Below, one piece after another: positions 8,160 through 16,016 of a stretch of DNA of 19,252 nucleotides (position 1 is its first letter; each line of letters starts with the position of its first letter). The stretch is from UBA6168 sp964643005. GTDB taxonomy: Bacteria; Bacteroidota; Bacteroidia; Chitinophagales; Saprospiraceae. The stretch is taken from the NCBI GenBank assembly GCA_964643005.1, contig CAZXQI010000068.1:1-19252 (forward strand), read 5' to 3'. The notes under the pieces were generated by a model. That model saw nothing but the letters and a program-made list of their open reading frames with translations, was not told the DNA's origin and ran no database searches. The position numbers and the translations under genes are program-made.

Positions 8160-8903
8160 TCACCTGTCTAAACTCTTCTGATATAGTTCTACAACAATGG
8201 GATTCAGCAATTCCACCCAACGCTTGTACCCTTTGCCGTTGATGTGGAGTTTGTCTTCTGTAAAGAGGTCTAAATCCGGTCGGCCATCTGCGCCAAGCAG
8301 CGTCTCTCCAATGTCAAGGTAGCGCAGGTTCGGACGATCCTGGGCAAATTCTTCCACCATCTGATTGTACTGTTGAAAGGAGCGCCAAAGATTCCAGCGC
8401 TGCGGAGAAGGTTTGGCAGACATGATAATTACCGCCGTATTGGGCAGGTTTTGCTCCACATCAATGATGAATTTTTTAAAATTTTGAAAAACAACAGACG
8501 GCGCAGTATTTTCTGCAATATCATTTTCCCCACAATAAAAGACAATCACCCTAGGCCGGTATTTAAAAATAATCCGCTGGGTGTAGTAATTGACTTCGGG
8601 TATCGTCGAACCTCCAAAGCCCCGGTTGACGACGGGCATAGATTCAAAATCCAGTTCCAATGTGAACCATAGCCGAATACTGGAACTGCCTGCAAAAAGA
8701 ACGGCTCCTTCCGGCGGCATCAGCTCCTCGTCCGCCGCTTCAAACTTTTTGATTTCCTCTTCAAAGCGATCTAATTTGCCCGAACCGTCCCGGCCGGTAA
8801 TACCCGCATCGCGGTTTTTATCCCGATCGCTTTTACAGGCGGGGAGCGCTGAAATCAGAAAGACGACAACACTTGCGAAAACAAAAATCGGCAGCCTTTT
8901 TAT
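8160..8903 (-). CDS. SGNH/GDSL-type hydrolase lipoprotein, non-ATG start
   Basis: An esterase/lipase-like SGNH hydrolase. With the start proposed here it has 247 residues. Motifs: block I GSSS with nucleophile Ser74, block II NRGFGGS, block III GENDI (Asn127), block V DKLHING (Asp217, His220), so the catalytic set is complete. The first in-frame ATG (8720) would begin just before block I and discard 61 residues that read as a lipoprotein export signal: KRLPIFVFASVVVFL, then LPAC with Cys at residue 23, then a charged linker. The reading frame is open up to a stop at 8973-8975 but has no ATG, GTG or TTG upstream of 8720. ATA at 8901-8903, directly before KRLP, sits exactly where Met is expected; CTG at 8892-8894 is the other option. 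Substrate unknown; acyl or acetyl esters are typical. Lies 126 bases downstream of the large barrel gene on the same strand. Confidence 0.82.
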   Translation of the reverse strand: MKRLPIFVFASVVVFLISALPACKSDRDKNRDAGITGRDGSGKLDRFEEEIKKFEAADEELMPPEGAVLFAGSSSIRLWFTLELDFESMPVVNRGFGGSTIPEVNYYTQRIIFKYRPRVIVFYCGENDIAENTAPSVVFQNFKKFIIDVEQNLPNTAVIIMSAKPSPQRWNLWRSFQQYNQMVEEFAQDRPNLRYLDIGETLLGADGRPDLDLFTEDKLHINGKGYKRWVELLNPIVVELYQKSLDR

Positions 8904-9029
8904 GGTTGAAAGTTTTGTGAAATGTAAGGAGTATTTGTTTCTCTTCGGATACAGTACGAGGCATATTCCAATTCATCATTTATCCAAAAGCCCGGCAGGC
9001 GATATGCTAATATAAATGTAGAAAGGATT

Positions 9030-12000
9030 TTAAAAATCCATGCCGATGGAGAAGTATAATTTGGGCTCCTGTACCTGTCTGGTTTCAATTCCCCAGGCGT
9101 AGTCTAAGCGCACAAAGTAGCCAAACAGCAGCGTGCGGATTCCGGCGCCATAGCCAAACACGATTGGATCGCGGAAGTAATTGACCTCAATGTTCACGTT
9201 GTTGTTCGACGAAGTCCAGGTATTGAGCGGACTGGATTCGCTAAATGGATCCATGCCCTGCCATGCAGTTCCCGCATCGAAGAATCCGACAATCTGGAAG
9301 TTTCTGACAAAATTAGAGGCGGAGCGCTGGAAGAGATAGCGCAGGACGGGCATTCTGATTTCGGCGTTGAGCACAGCATAAGAGTTGCCGTTTCTGGCGT
9401 TGAGTTGAAAGCCCCGCATGTTGGTGGCAATCGCCCGATAGGCAAAATCTTCTCCTCCGCCCGGGAAGGGAATGGTCATATCGAACTGCGGAAACAGCCA
9501 GTTGTCCGTACCGCCGAGCATATAGAATATTTTTTCTTTACCAAAAGAAGTCGCCCCCGCCAGCCTTCCCGCCAGTATGGAATATTTCAAAAAGCGCTCG
9601 TAGTGACGGAAGTCAAAGCCGACCACGGTCATAAAGCCGTCGTTGAGTTTGAATTGCCCGTTTTGCCCCAGGTCAATCTGCATGCCCTTAATTATTTCAG
9701 CAAAAACCTTGTAGCGGGTTCCGTTCTTGATATTGATAGCGACGTCAAGGGTGTTGTCAAAGACGTATTCGCCGCGCAGGCCTAAGCGCTGGTGGCGAAG
9801 GTCTGGCGCCTGGAGGGTCAGGAGGTCTGTCGCCAGAAATTGCGTATTGTCAAAGCGCAATGTCGCCGTACCCCGCAGGCTGGTAAACACATCGAGCGGA
9901 TAGCGCACCTGAAACTGCGTCAGGAAGATGGAATTGTCGTACTTGAGCGCAGGCGGCGTATTGTCTAAAGTGAAGCGCAGACGGCGGCGGTAAAAGGCGT
10001 AGCGCTTGTCGAGACGCTTTTTCTTGTCGTGATAAAACAGGAAATACTCGGCGCCATTGAAAGAGGTAGGAATTCGGATGCCGCCTTCAAATTCGTAGTC
10101 CTCTAACAGATCCTTAAAGTTAGCTTTTATCAAAATCCCGGGAGGCGGGTAACCAAAGTCCTCCGGCACTCCGCTAAAGTCGTTCAGGCCGTCAAACAAC
10201 TGGGAGTTGTCCAATTGGGTCGTGACAAAGTCTGTTCTGAATTTCAGGCGGTAGGGGATAATCCTGCTGGATCGGAACTCCTCTGTTTTTCTGCGGACAA
10301 AAGCTTCCTGCACGGTATTGCGATTCACGAGAGGGCGCTGAGCTTCTTCCTTTGGCGCCTGGCCTGAGTCTTCCGCTTTTGGTTCTTCTGTCGTTACCCG
10401 AACGGGGACTTCCTCATCGTCAAATTCACTTTGAAAAAGGTAGTTGTCAATGTCAATCTTTCCGGTATCGAGTTTTTCTTTGGGCAGTCGGGAGACGTCA
10501 ATCGGTTCTTTGTTTTTTTCCTCCAACACATTCTTCTTCGAAGGAGGCGGCATCTCCGGAGGAGCTTCTCTCAACTGTATCCGCAGTTTCTGATAATTGG
10601 AAATGGCAGGGCTGACGATTTGTTCGGGCGCTATTTTACTCGTATAAAGTTGCCAGGCGCCATCTCTAAAGATAAGTTCGGCGGCCTGGTCGCTGCGCCT
10701 CGCCTTGCTCTGTTCCAAAATACTCCGGTCGTAATTGCTGACAAAATGATTGATTGCCCGCTGTTTGATAATCGTGTCCGTCCAAACGGAATCCACCTGC
10801 GCCAGCGCTGCGCTATCCAATTTTTCGGTAATTATCGAATCCGCATGGAGGCGCATGTGATCGCCATTTTTAAAAGAAATGACATTTTCAAAATGGTGGA
10901 TGTAGTCTTCGAGGCGCCCCGTTTTCCTATTGAAAACTCCCGATTCATCTGACAGAAAACCAAACCAGACAGAGTCAATGGCAACAGGCCGGCGCTCGTT
11001 GGCGTAAGGCGTATGCGTCACCTGGACTAATTCTCCGGCAGAGCTAAAGCCCACCGAATCGAGGTTCAGATAAAAAATGTCAAAATTGCGAATGGGCAAC
11101 ACGGAGTCGAGGGGCGTAATCAGATTGAGAGAGTCGGGTCGGTTGGAGGTAAATAAAATACCCCGCTGGCCGTGAACCTGCACAAAAACGGCGTCTAAAT
11201 CGTCCCAAAAATCCGTCGTCAGACGCTGCGATTGTCGGGTGACAGTGAAATAGAGGAAGAGGTCTGATTGTCCCCGAACGGCAGCCGACAACACCAGGTC
11301 ATTCGGATTGATGTAATCAATGCTGTAAATTCGCTGGTATTCGGGCGCCATCTCGTCCACCGTCTTTTCTTTAGTCAAAACATTGTATTTCAATAACCTG
11401 ACGACGTCTCTGCGCTCATAGACAATGGCCAGTTCCATATTGGTGGGGCTCCATGCGATGAGCGGATAGTTGTAATCTGTAGCCTGAATAGCATTGCGAA
11501 AGCCGTACTTGAAAATGACTTTCCGATCGCCGGTCGCCAAATCCTGGAGGTAAACTTTCACCTTGCCGATTTCATTGGAGACGTAAGCGACTTTGGTTCC
11601 GTCGGGGCTGATTTTCACCTGACTTAGCGGCAGGTTGTATTTATTTTTTATTGCGATTGGAGTTCCCTTCGGAGGAGCCATGTCCGCCGTTTCAGTTTCA
11701 TATCTTTTCTTATAAAAGTCATACCATCCCTTTTGCGTACCCTGGTAGGAACTGCCGAGCACATACAGGAAGCCGCTTTCTAAGCTGCGGTTGATGCGGG
11801 TCAGGTACAGCAGGTTTGACACCGAGGATTTTCCGTACTGTTTGCTGATGTAGTACCAGAAGGAATGGCCGATGACCTTCGGGCAGATTGCCGCCATTTT
11901 TTCAAAATCATCAAATTTTCCGGAGAGGAAAATATCTCTCAACTGGTTGTCTTTTTCTACGCTCCACTCCTCGCCGACATAAGAGATAAGCCCGTCTTTA

Positions 12001-12512
12001 AACCACTGGGGCAGATTTACCATGATGGCGTTTTGGACAATTTCCTGTAGGTTGGAACCGAAAAGCATGGCGTTGAGGAAAACGGAAGCGACGCCTTCCC
12101 TGATTTGCCTCCGCAGGTCGTTGTGATTTCCGTTGAAATAGACAAATATTTTATTCCCTACAATTTTGGTCTGGCCGCCCGTATTCTCGAATGCCTCCTC
12201 GCTTCCGATATTGCTTTGCCTCAAATCAGAAATGTCAGTGTAAACAATTATCTCGATTTTGTCATTCATCCGGTGTTCGAGAATACCCTGAATTTCATAA
12301 AAATCGTACTCGGCCATCATGACGACCGACTGGCCGATCAGGCGTCCTTCCCCATACCAGTAAGTGATGAAGTTGCGGCTTTCGTACTGCGACCACTCGT
12401 CAAAATGACTGTGAAACTGCACTCTGTTTTTGCCAAATTCAGTCTGCATGGTCTGCGCAGTTGCGTAAAGGGCAGGCAGGAAAAAGAGTATTGCGTAAAA
12501 TATGCGCTTCAT
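9030..12512 (-). CDS. Peptidase-like (inactive)/TolB-like propeller/outer-membrane barrel protein
   Basis: A 1160-residue protein starting at ATG 12512 (an adjacent TTG at 12515 is less likely). Signal peptide is residues 1-20 (ending ATAQ). Residues about 25-275 resemble a gluzincin 'peptidase MA' domain, but the expected HExxH is R138-E-G-V-A142, and the usual WxxEG motif reads QWFKDG (about 169-174), so zinc binding looks lost. Residues about 290-560 form a TolB/PD40-like propeller (ISPDGTKVAYVSNEIGKVKVYLQD, split repeats such as GILFTSNRPDS). A long charged Pro/Glu/Lys-rich linker follows, then a roughly 400-residue beta-barrel whose end (FFDAGTAWQG, GYGAGIRTLLFGYFVRLDYAWG, final LYFSIGMDF) resembles the BamA/Omp85 C-terminus. 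Probably an outer-membrane protein with a large periplasmic part; automated pipelines often name such proteins TolB-like. Role unknown; it may be an assembly or transport factor. Confidence 0.8.
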   Translation of the reverse strand: MKRIFYAILFFLPALYATAQTMQTEFGKNRVQFHSHFDEWSQYESRNFITYWYGEGRLIGQSVVMMAEYDFYEIQGILEHRMNDKIEIIVYTDISDLRQSNIGSEEAFENTGGQTKIVGNKIFVYFNGNHNDLRRQIREGVASVFLNAMLFGSNLQEIVQNAIMVNLPQWFKDGLISYVGEEWSVEKDNQLRDIFLSGKFDDFEKMAAICPKVIGHSFWYYISKQYGKSSVSNLLYLTRINRSLESGFLYVLGSSYQGTQKGWYDFYKKRYETETADMAPPKGTPIAIKNKYNLPLSQVKISPDGTKVAYVSNEIGKVKVYLQDLATGDRKVIFKYGFRNAIQATDYNYPLIAWSPTNMELAIVYERRDVVRLLKYNVLTKEKTVDEMAPEYQRIYSIDYINPNDLVLSAAVRGQSDLFLYFTVTRQSQRLTTDFWDDLDAVFVQVHGQRGILFTSNRPDSLNLITPLDSVLPIRNFDIFYLNLDSVGFSSAGELVQVTHTPYANERRPVAIDSVWFGFLSDESGVFNRKTGRLEDYIHHFENVISFKNGDHMRLHADSIITEKLDSAALAQVDSVWTDTIIKQRAINHFVSNYDRSILEQSKARRSDQAAELIFRDGAWQLYTSKIAPEQIVSPAISNYQKLRIQLREAPPEMPPPSKKNVLEEKNKEPIDVSRLPKEKLDTGKIDIDNYLFQSEFDDEEVPVRVTTEEPKAEDSGQAPKEEAQRPLVNRNTVQEAFVRRKTEEFRSSRIIPYRLKFRTDFVTTQLDNSQLFDGLNDFSGVPEDFGYPPPGILIKANFKDLLEDYEFEGGIRIPTSFNGAEYFLFYHDKKKRLDKRYAFYRRRLRFTLDNTPPALKYDNSIFLTQFQVRYPLDVFTSLRGTATLRFDNTQFLATDLLTLQAPDLRHQRLGLRGEYVFDNTLDVAINIKNGTRYKVFAEIIKGMQIDLGQNGQFKLNDGFMTVVGFDFRHYERFLKYSILAGRLAGATSFGKEKIFYMLGGTDNWLFPQFDMTIPFPGGGEDFAYRAIATNMRGFQLNARNGNSYAVLNAEIRMPVLRYLFQRSASNFVRNFQIVGFFDAGTAWQGMDPFSESSPLNTWTSSNNNVNIEVNYFRDPIVFGYGAGIRTLLFGYFVRLDYAWGIETRQVQEPKLYFSIGMDF

Positions 12513-12572
12513 CAACGGGGAAATTATTTTAATAACGGAATCTGAAAAAATTCACAGGTACAACGTATTAAA

Positions 12573-12580
12573 CAAAGGTA
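12573..12580 (-). promoter_or_regulatory. -7 box for the 9030-12512 gene
   Basis: On the minus strand this reads TACCTTTG, a full match to TAnnTTTG, about 60 bases before the ATG at 12512 in the divergent gap. A T-rich stretch about 19 bases further upstream may serve as a weak -33 element. Confidence 0.5.
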
Positions 12581-12625
12581 CCCGTGTATTGGCGTATTTG
12601 AAAAAAATCGTGCCGCTCAAATCCT

Positions 12626-12633
12626 TATCTTCG
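12626..12633 (+). promoter_or_regulatory. Possible -7 box for MBL hydrolase
   Basis: TATCTTCG is one base from TAnnTTTG. A TTTG at 12597-12600 lies upstream but the 25-base gap is longer than usual. A transcript from here would have a roughly 85-base leader holding an AT palindrome (12641-12660) and a weak hairpin (arms 12664-12668/12697-12701 and 12673-12678/12687-12692). Confidence 0.35.
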
Positions 12634-12725
12634 CCGCCAGTTATTTTTTAAAAAAAATAAATCGGGATGGCGAGTCGGCAGTTCTTCCGGCTCTTTATCC
12701 CTGCAAATATTAAACTTTCTTCGCC

Positions 12726-13367
12726 ATGCCGGCCAGCGTTGTATTTTTAACTTTCAATCCATTCCAGGAAAACACCTACATCATTTACGATGAAACGGGC
12801 GAATGTGTTATCATAGATCCGGGCTGCTACGAGGCGCATGAGCGAATCGAACTGACGGAATTCATCAGTGAAAACAATCTCATCCCCGTGAGGTTGCTGA
12901 ACACGCATTGTCATTTGGACCATGTTTTTGGAAATAAATACGTGAACGATCAGTGGGGGCTTACACCTGAAATCCACAGAGGAGAACTGCCGGTGCTGGA
13001 AGCGGTTCCCATTGTCAGTCAGTTTTATGGGATTCCATCGGGAGACATTTCTCCCGCTCCCGGCAGATTCATCGAAGAAGGGGAGATTATTGCTTTTGGA
13101 AATACGGAGTTAGAGGCCATCCTCACGCCTGGCCACTCACCGGCAAGCCTTTCTTTCTATTGCAAAGCCGACAAATTCGTGATTGGCGGCGACGTCCTTT
13201 TCAGGGAGAGCATTGGTCGCACCGACCTGCCCGGCGGTGATTTCGATACATTAATTAACAGCATCAAAACCAAACTCTTTCCACTCGGCGACGAAGTGAA
13301 AGTCTATCCCGGCCACGGCGAACCCACCACCATCGGCTACGAGCGGTCGTTCAATCCATTTCTATAA
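12726..13367 (+). CDS. MBL-fold metallo-hydrolase (glyoxalase II-like)
   Basis: A 213-residue metallo-beta-lactamase-fold hydrolase, probably cytosolic (no signal peptide). The full two-zinc ligand set is visible: THCHLDH gives His61, His63, Asp65 and His66; TPGHS gives His137; GGDVLF gives Asp156; YPGHGEPTTIG gives His197. The opening FNPFQENTYIIYDETGECVIIDPG is typical of the short hydroxyacylglutathione-hydrolase-like proteins found across Bacteroidota. These lack the long C-terminal substrate domain of classical glyoxalase II, and most Bacteroidota do not rely on glutathione, so the substrate (some thioester or other) is not assigned. Start ATG 12726 follows a TTCGCC context with no Shine-Dalgarno, normal for the phylum. 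Divergent from the large barrel gene and single-gene in layout, with a terminator directly after. Confidence 0.9.
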   Translation: MPASVVFLTFNPFQENTYIIYDETGECVIIDPGCYEAHERIELTEFISENNLIPVRLLNTHCHLDHVFGNKYVNDQWGLTPEIHRGELPVLEAVPIVSQFYGIPSGDISPAPGRFIEEGEIIAFGNTELEAILTPGHSPASLSFYCKADKFVIGGDVLFRESIGRTDLPGGDFDTLINSIKTKLFPLGDEVKVYPGHGEPTTIGYERSFNPFL

Positions 13368-13368
13368 A

Positions 13369-13405
13369 AAAACCGCTCCGACCTTCTCTGGTCAAAGCGG
13401 CTTTT
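13369..13405. terminator. Bidirectional terminator hairpin
   Basis: Outer arms AAAACCGCT (13369-13377) and AGCGGCTTTT (from 13396), with a nested GACC/GGTC stem (13380-13383/13390-13393). It begins just after the MBL stop codon and ends in TTTT; the A-run on the other side gives a T-run for the convergent minus-strand operon ending at 13446. Confidence 0.75.
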
Positions 13406-13445
13406 GAAAACAATTCTTCCAAATCCTTAGGCGAACGGAGATAAT

Positions 13446-14621
13446 TTATTGCGTCAGCTTCAGCCCGCCGTAACTCAAATTGGCTTTGATAAGGCTGCGG
13501 GCATTTTGCGTTCCCATGTAACCTTTCACTTTTTCGGACATTCCGCTGTCGCTCTCTTCGGTGACATTGAGACCTGAGGGTCGGGAAATGCCGGCGTAGC
13601 GGGTAGTTGCGTCTAAGGTATATGCCGCCCCTTGCTCTATTTCAATTTTGAAATCAGAATATTTTCCAAGCAAATAGAGGCTGGAAAAGCCCTTAGCTAA
13701 CTGATCAAGCCGCAGACCGCCGTACTGGAGGTCGAAGTCGCCTCTGTCGGATACCCGCCCGATTTTGAAATCCGTGTAGTTAGAAGACGCCTTTATGCCC
13801 ACCACCTCGTCAATCTCCACATTGCCGTAGCGGCTCTGGCAGTCGAAGCGACTTATTTTGCCTAAGCTAATCTGGTCGTTGCGAGAGTCAATCTTTATAT
13901 CTCCTCCATTGTCCACGACGATTTTTGAATAGCTGGTTGACAGGTCCGCATTCTGAATATCGGTAAAAGTTGCCTTACTGTACGAGACTTTGACCACGGC
14001 ATTTTTGGCTCTGACTACCGTCCCGCTTCCGTAGCGGAGATCGAGATTAAGCTCCCCGCCCACGCCTTCCAGTCGAAGATTGCCATATTGGATTTCCGCA
14101 TTTACTTTTCCGGAAATCGGCATGGCGAAGGCGTCTCCGTATTTATTGCTCAAATCGAGGGATGCGCTCGCCGGCATAAATACCTCATAATTGATTTGGT
14201 AGTCCGTGCGATCGGCGCCCCAGTTCAACAGGGAATTTCTGGCGGGATTAATGATCGTTTCTGCTTTGACAAAACTGTCGAAGTTGGTGAAGTCAATGCG
14301 AATGCGATCAAAAACCCGTTGCGCATCCGATTCGCTTCCCGCTTTTACGACGATCGTCGCGTCAACCTTCACCCGATTTCTTTCCCAGGTTTTCACCTCT
14401 ACCTTGCCGTATTTGTTGGCGATGCTGACGGTTCCGGCAGCGCTGATCGGGAATTCCTTTTTAATGGTTTGGGTGAACTCCTGTCGCTTTTGGGCGAAGA
14501 CCTCCTGACCGGATCCGGAACGTCCGAAGGCGGTAGTAGTCGGTGCGATGGTCAGAGCAGTCGTCGCGGCGACCAGGGCTGCCATCCAACACAATTTTCG
14601 ATAATCAAATACCAATTTCAT
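13446..14621 (-). CDS. Exported DUF4097-type beta-repeat protein
   Basis: A 391-residue exported protein. ATG 14621 is chosen because it opens a signal peptide (MKLVFDYRK, then a hydrophobic run of Ala/Leu/Thr to about residue 33); an in-frame upstream extension to 14681 would bury it. The mature part is a ladder of short beta-strand repeats such as VSIANKYGKVEVKTWERNRV, LDLSNKYGDAFAMPI, NAEIQYGNLRLEGV, LDLRYGSGTV and FDLQYGGLRLDQL, each with a K/R/Q-YG turn. This is the pattern of the DUF4097 'putative adhesin' family, a right-handed beta-helix-like fold with no enzymatic motif. It is the last gene of an operon with an ECF sigma factor and probable anti-sigma factor; its start overlaps the anti-sigma gene's end by 17 bases, implying translational coupling. 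Known role unclear; context suggests an envelope sensor or effector of the sigma pathway. Confidence 0.83.
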   Translation of the reverse strand: MKLVFDYRKLCWMAALVAATTALTIAPTTTAFGRSGSGQEVFAQKRQEFTQTIKKEFPISAAGTVSIANKYGKVEVKTWERNRVKVDATIVVKAGSESDAQRVFDRIRIDFTNFDSFVKAETIINPARNSLLNWGADRTDYQINYEVFMPASASLDLSNKYGDAFAMPISGKVNAEIQYGNLRLEGVGGELNLDLRYGSGTVVRAKNAVVKVSYSKATFTDIQNADLSTSYSKIVVDNGGDIKIDSRNDQISLGKISRFDCQSRYGNVEIDEVVGIKASSNYTDFKIGRVSDRGDFDLQYGGLRLDQLAKGFSSLYLLGKYSDFKIEIEQGAAYTLDATTRYAGISRPSGLNVTEESDSGMSEKVKGYMGTQNARSLIKANLSYGGLKLTQ

Positions 14622-15144
14622 TTCTTGTTGTTTTAAAATTTTCCTGATTGGCGCCTTGTATTTTTTCAAGCACCTGCTCAAGGATATCTATTTTGGACTG
14701 ATAGTTTTCGATCATTGCGTGAATGACCTGTTCTTCTGCTTTGGGAGGAACTTCTTTGAGTTCTTTTTTCAGTTGTTCGTACAAAATGTCCAGATCCCGA
14801 AAGTCGTCCTGCAAACTATCGTCTGAGTGATAAGAGGCCAGAAGGCTGATTTTTTCATCTATCTGTCGGTTGAAATAGCGCTCTAACTCTGCGTACTCTG
14901 GCGAAATATCGCCTAAGTCTTTTCCCGATCCGGAAGGATTGGCCAGGTAAGCGCCTATCGTGCCGCCCGCTGTCAGCAGCAGAACGACCGCCGCCGCTAT
15001 GCGGAGACGCCTCATCCAGATCACCCGCTGCGCTGGCTGTTTGCCCGAAAGTTGCCGGTCAATTTCTTTCCAAACTTTCGGGTCGGGGCCTGCCGAATCA
15101 AATGCCGCCCTGTTTTCCTGAATGTATTTTTCTAAATTATCCAT
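14605..15144 (-). CDS. Probable membrane-anchored anti-sigma factor
   Basis: A 179-residue protein. The ATG at 15144 gives MDNLEKYIQENRAAFDSAGP, a common opening for small proteins beside ECF sigma genes in Bacteroidota; an earlier ATG at 15189 overlaps the sigma gene by 16 bases and would add 15 residues. Residues 1-45 are probably cytosolic and could hold the sigma factor. One membrane helix follows basic residues RRLR at about 48-67 (IAAAVVLLLTAGGTIGAYLA). The periplasmic part (about 75-165) is charged and heptad-rich, predicted to be coiled coil (ELERYFNRQIDEKISLLASY, ILYEQLKKELKEVP). The zinc motif HxxxCxxC of classical ZAS anti-sigma factors is absent. The function is inferred from gene order and membrane layout rather than from a catalytic or binding motif. 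Spaced 29 bases after the sigma gene; its 3' end overlaps the DUF4097 gene. Confidence 0.72.
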   Translation of the reverse strand: MDNLEKYIQENRAAFDSAGPDPKVWKEIDRQLSGKQPAQRVIWMRRLRIAAAVVLLLTAGGTIGAYLANPSGSGKDLGDISPEYAELERYFNRQIDEKISLLASYHSDDSLQDDFRDLDILYEQLKKELKEVPPKAEEQVIHAMIENYQSKIDILEQVLEKIQGANQENFKTTRNEIGI

Positions 15145-15173
15145 GGTAAAAACGAGTTTGTTAGAATCAAGAA

Positions 15174-15737
15174 TCAGCTTATCAGACATTGTCCCTGGAG
15201 CAGGTCTTTCAATTTCTTTTTGGCCCGACAGTATTGCGATTTGGAAGTAGCCTCTGAGATATTGAGAATTTCTCCGATCTCGCTGTGGTCATATCCCTCC
15301 ATCATATAGAGAGAAAAGACGACCCGATACCCGTCGGGGAGCCTGCATAGGGCTTCGTTAATAGCCTTTATGTTCAGGCGAATTTCTTCCACCGGTTCAT
15401 CATCGGGCAATTGCGAAAAATTATCGTCTAAGAATTCCAGTTTCAGTCGCCTGCTTTTTAAAAAGTTGATACAGCGATTGACGACAATCCGCTTAATCCA
15501 GGCGCCGACAGAGGATTCAAATCGGAAGGTTTCCAATTTTGTAAAAACATCGATGAACGATTGTTGCAAAAGATCTTCGGCCTCCGTCTCATTGTTCACC
15601 ATGCGCAGGCACAAATTATACATGCCTTGCGAATACAGTCTGTACAACTCAAATTGCGCCTGCCTGTCGGCCTGCATACAACTTTCGACGATTTCCCTGT
15701 GGGTGTCAGCGTATTCCAAATTCTTTTCATTTTTCAC
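15174..15737 (-). CDS. ECF-type RNA polymerase sigma factor
   Basis: A sigma-70 family protein of the ECF group (187 residues from the start used). Region 2 spans about 20-90: QAQFELYRLYSQGMYNLCLR, then TEAEDLLQQSFIDVFTKL, the core-binding part, and WIKRIVVNRCINFLKSRR, the -10 recognition helix. Region 4 spans about 125-180: LPDGYRVVFSLYMMEGYDHSEIGEILNISEATSKSQYCRAKKKLKDLL, a helix-turn-helix that reads the -35 element. There is no region 3, as expected for ECF factors. No ATG lies ahead of region 2; GTG 15737 is used, with TTG 15743 or 15719 as alternatives. First gene of the sigma/anti-sigma/DUF4097 operon. A role in responding to envelope state is inferred from its neighbours; autoregulation is common in the family but I see no recognisable promoter to support it. 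Confidence 0.9.
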   Translation of the reverse strand: MKNEKNLEYADTHREIVESCMQADRQAQFELYRLYSQGMYNLCLRMVNNETEAEDLLQQSFIDVFTKLETFRFESSVGAWIKRIVVNRCINFLKSRRLKLEFLDDNFSQLPDDEPVEEIRLNIKAINEALCRLPDGYRVVFSLYMMEGYDHSEIGEILNISEATSKSQYCRAKKKLKDLLQGQCLIS

Positions 15738-15743
15738 TACCAA

Positions 15744-16016
15744 CGACAGGTTTTTTTAAAAGAAGTTGCATGAACGTAGAGCCTCTATGCAAAAAGGCTG
15801 AAAAAGATAGCCGAAAATAGCAGTTCTGGAGAAAACCGGTAACTATTTAGGTTCCTTTGAAATTCAGTTGAAATTAGGAGCAGGCAGAAATCCGAAGTAG
15901 ATTCGGATTGATTTTTCTTTTGGAGAAAATTGTCTGTAGGAAATTCTCCCACAAGAAAACTGCCCCCAATGCGCCCTCAGCCAATTCGCAATCCGACAGG
16001 TTTTATTTTTTTAAAA
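15744..16016. other. Divergent intergenic region
   Basis: First part of a 435-base gap between the sigma operon and the DAHP synthase gene. I find no convincing protein-coding gene and no full -33/-7 promoter pair on either strand. It holds a hairpin at 15889-15909 and a weaker 6-bp inverted repeat (GGAGAA 15922-15927, TTCTCC 15944-15949). The last 160 bases of the gap are described separately. Confidence 0.6.
15889..15909 (+). terminator. Hairpin with T-rich tail
   Basis: Perfect 8-bp arms AATCCGAA and TTCGGATT around a 5-base loop, followed on the plus strand by GATTTTTCTTTT. It has intrinsic-terminator form on the plus strand only, yet no plus-strand gene lies upstream until beyond the minus-strand sigma operon. 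It could end antisense or small RNA transcription, or be a leader structure. Confidence 0.4.

Noticed and set aside
9023..9037. GGATTTT/AAAATCC dyad over the stop codon of the large barrel gene
   Set aside because: Short AT-rich palindrome without a T-run; likely chance.
10431..10952. 173-residue plus-strand open frame inside the large barrel gene
   Set aside because: Opposite strand of the continuous 1160-residue gene; no recognisable domain.
12641..12701. AT palindrome and weak two-step hairpin in the MBL hydrolase leader, as a riboswitch
   Set aside because: Short arms, one with a G-U pair, and no match to a riboswitch class I know; kept only as a note under the promoter.
14088..14636. 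182-residue plus-strand frame opposite the DUF4097 gene
   Set aside because: Antisense to a regular beta-repeat protein with signal peptide; the repeats explain the open antisense frame.
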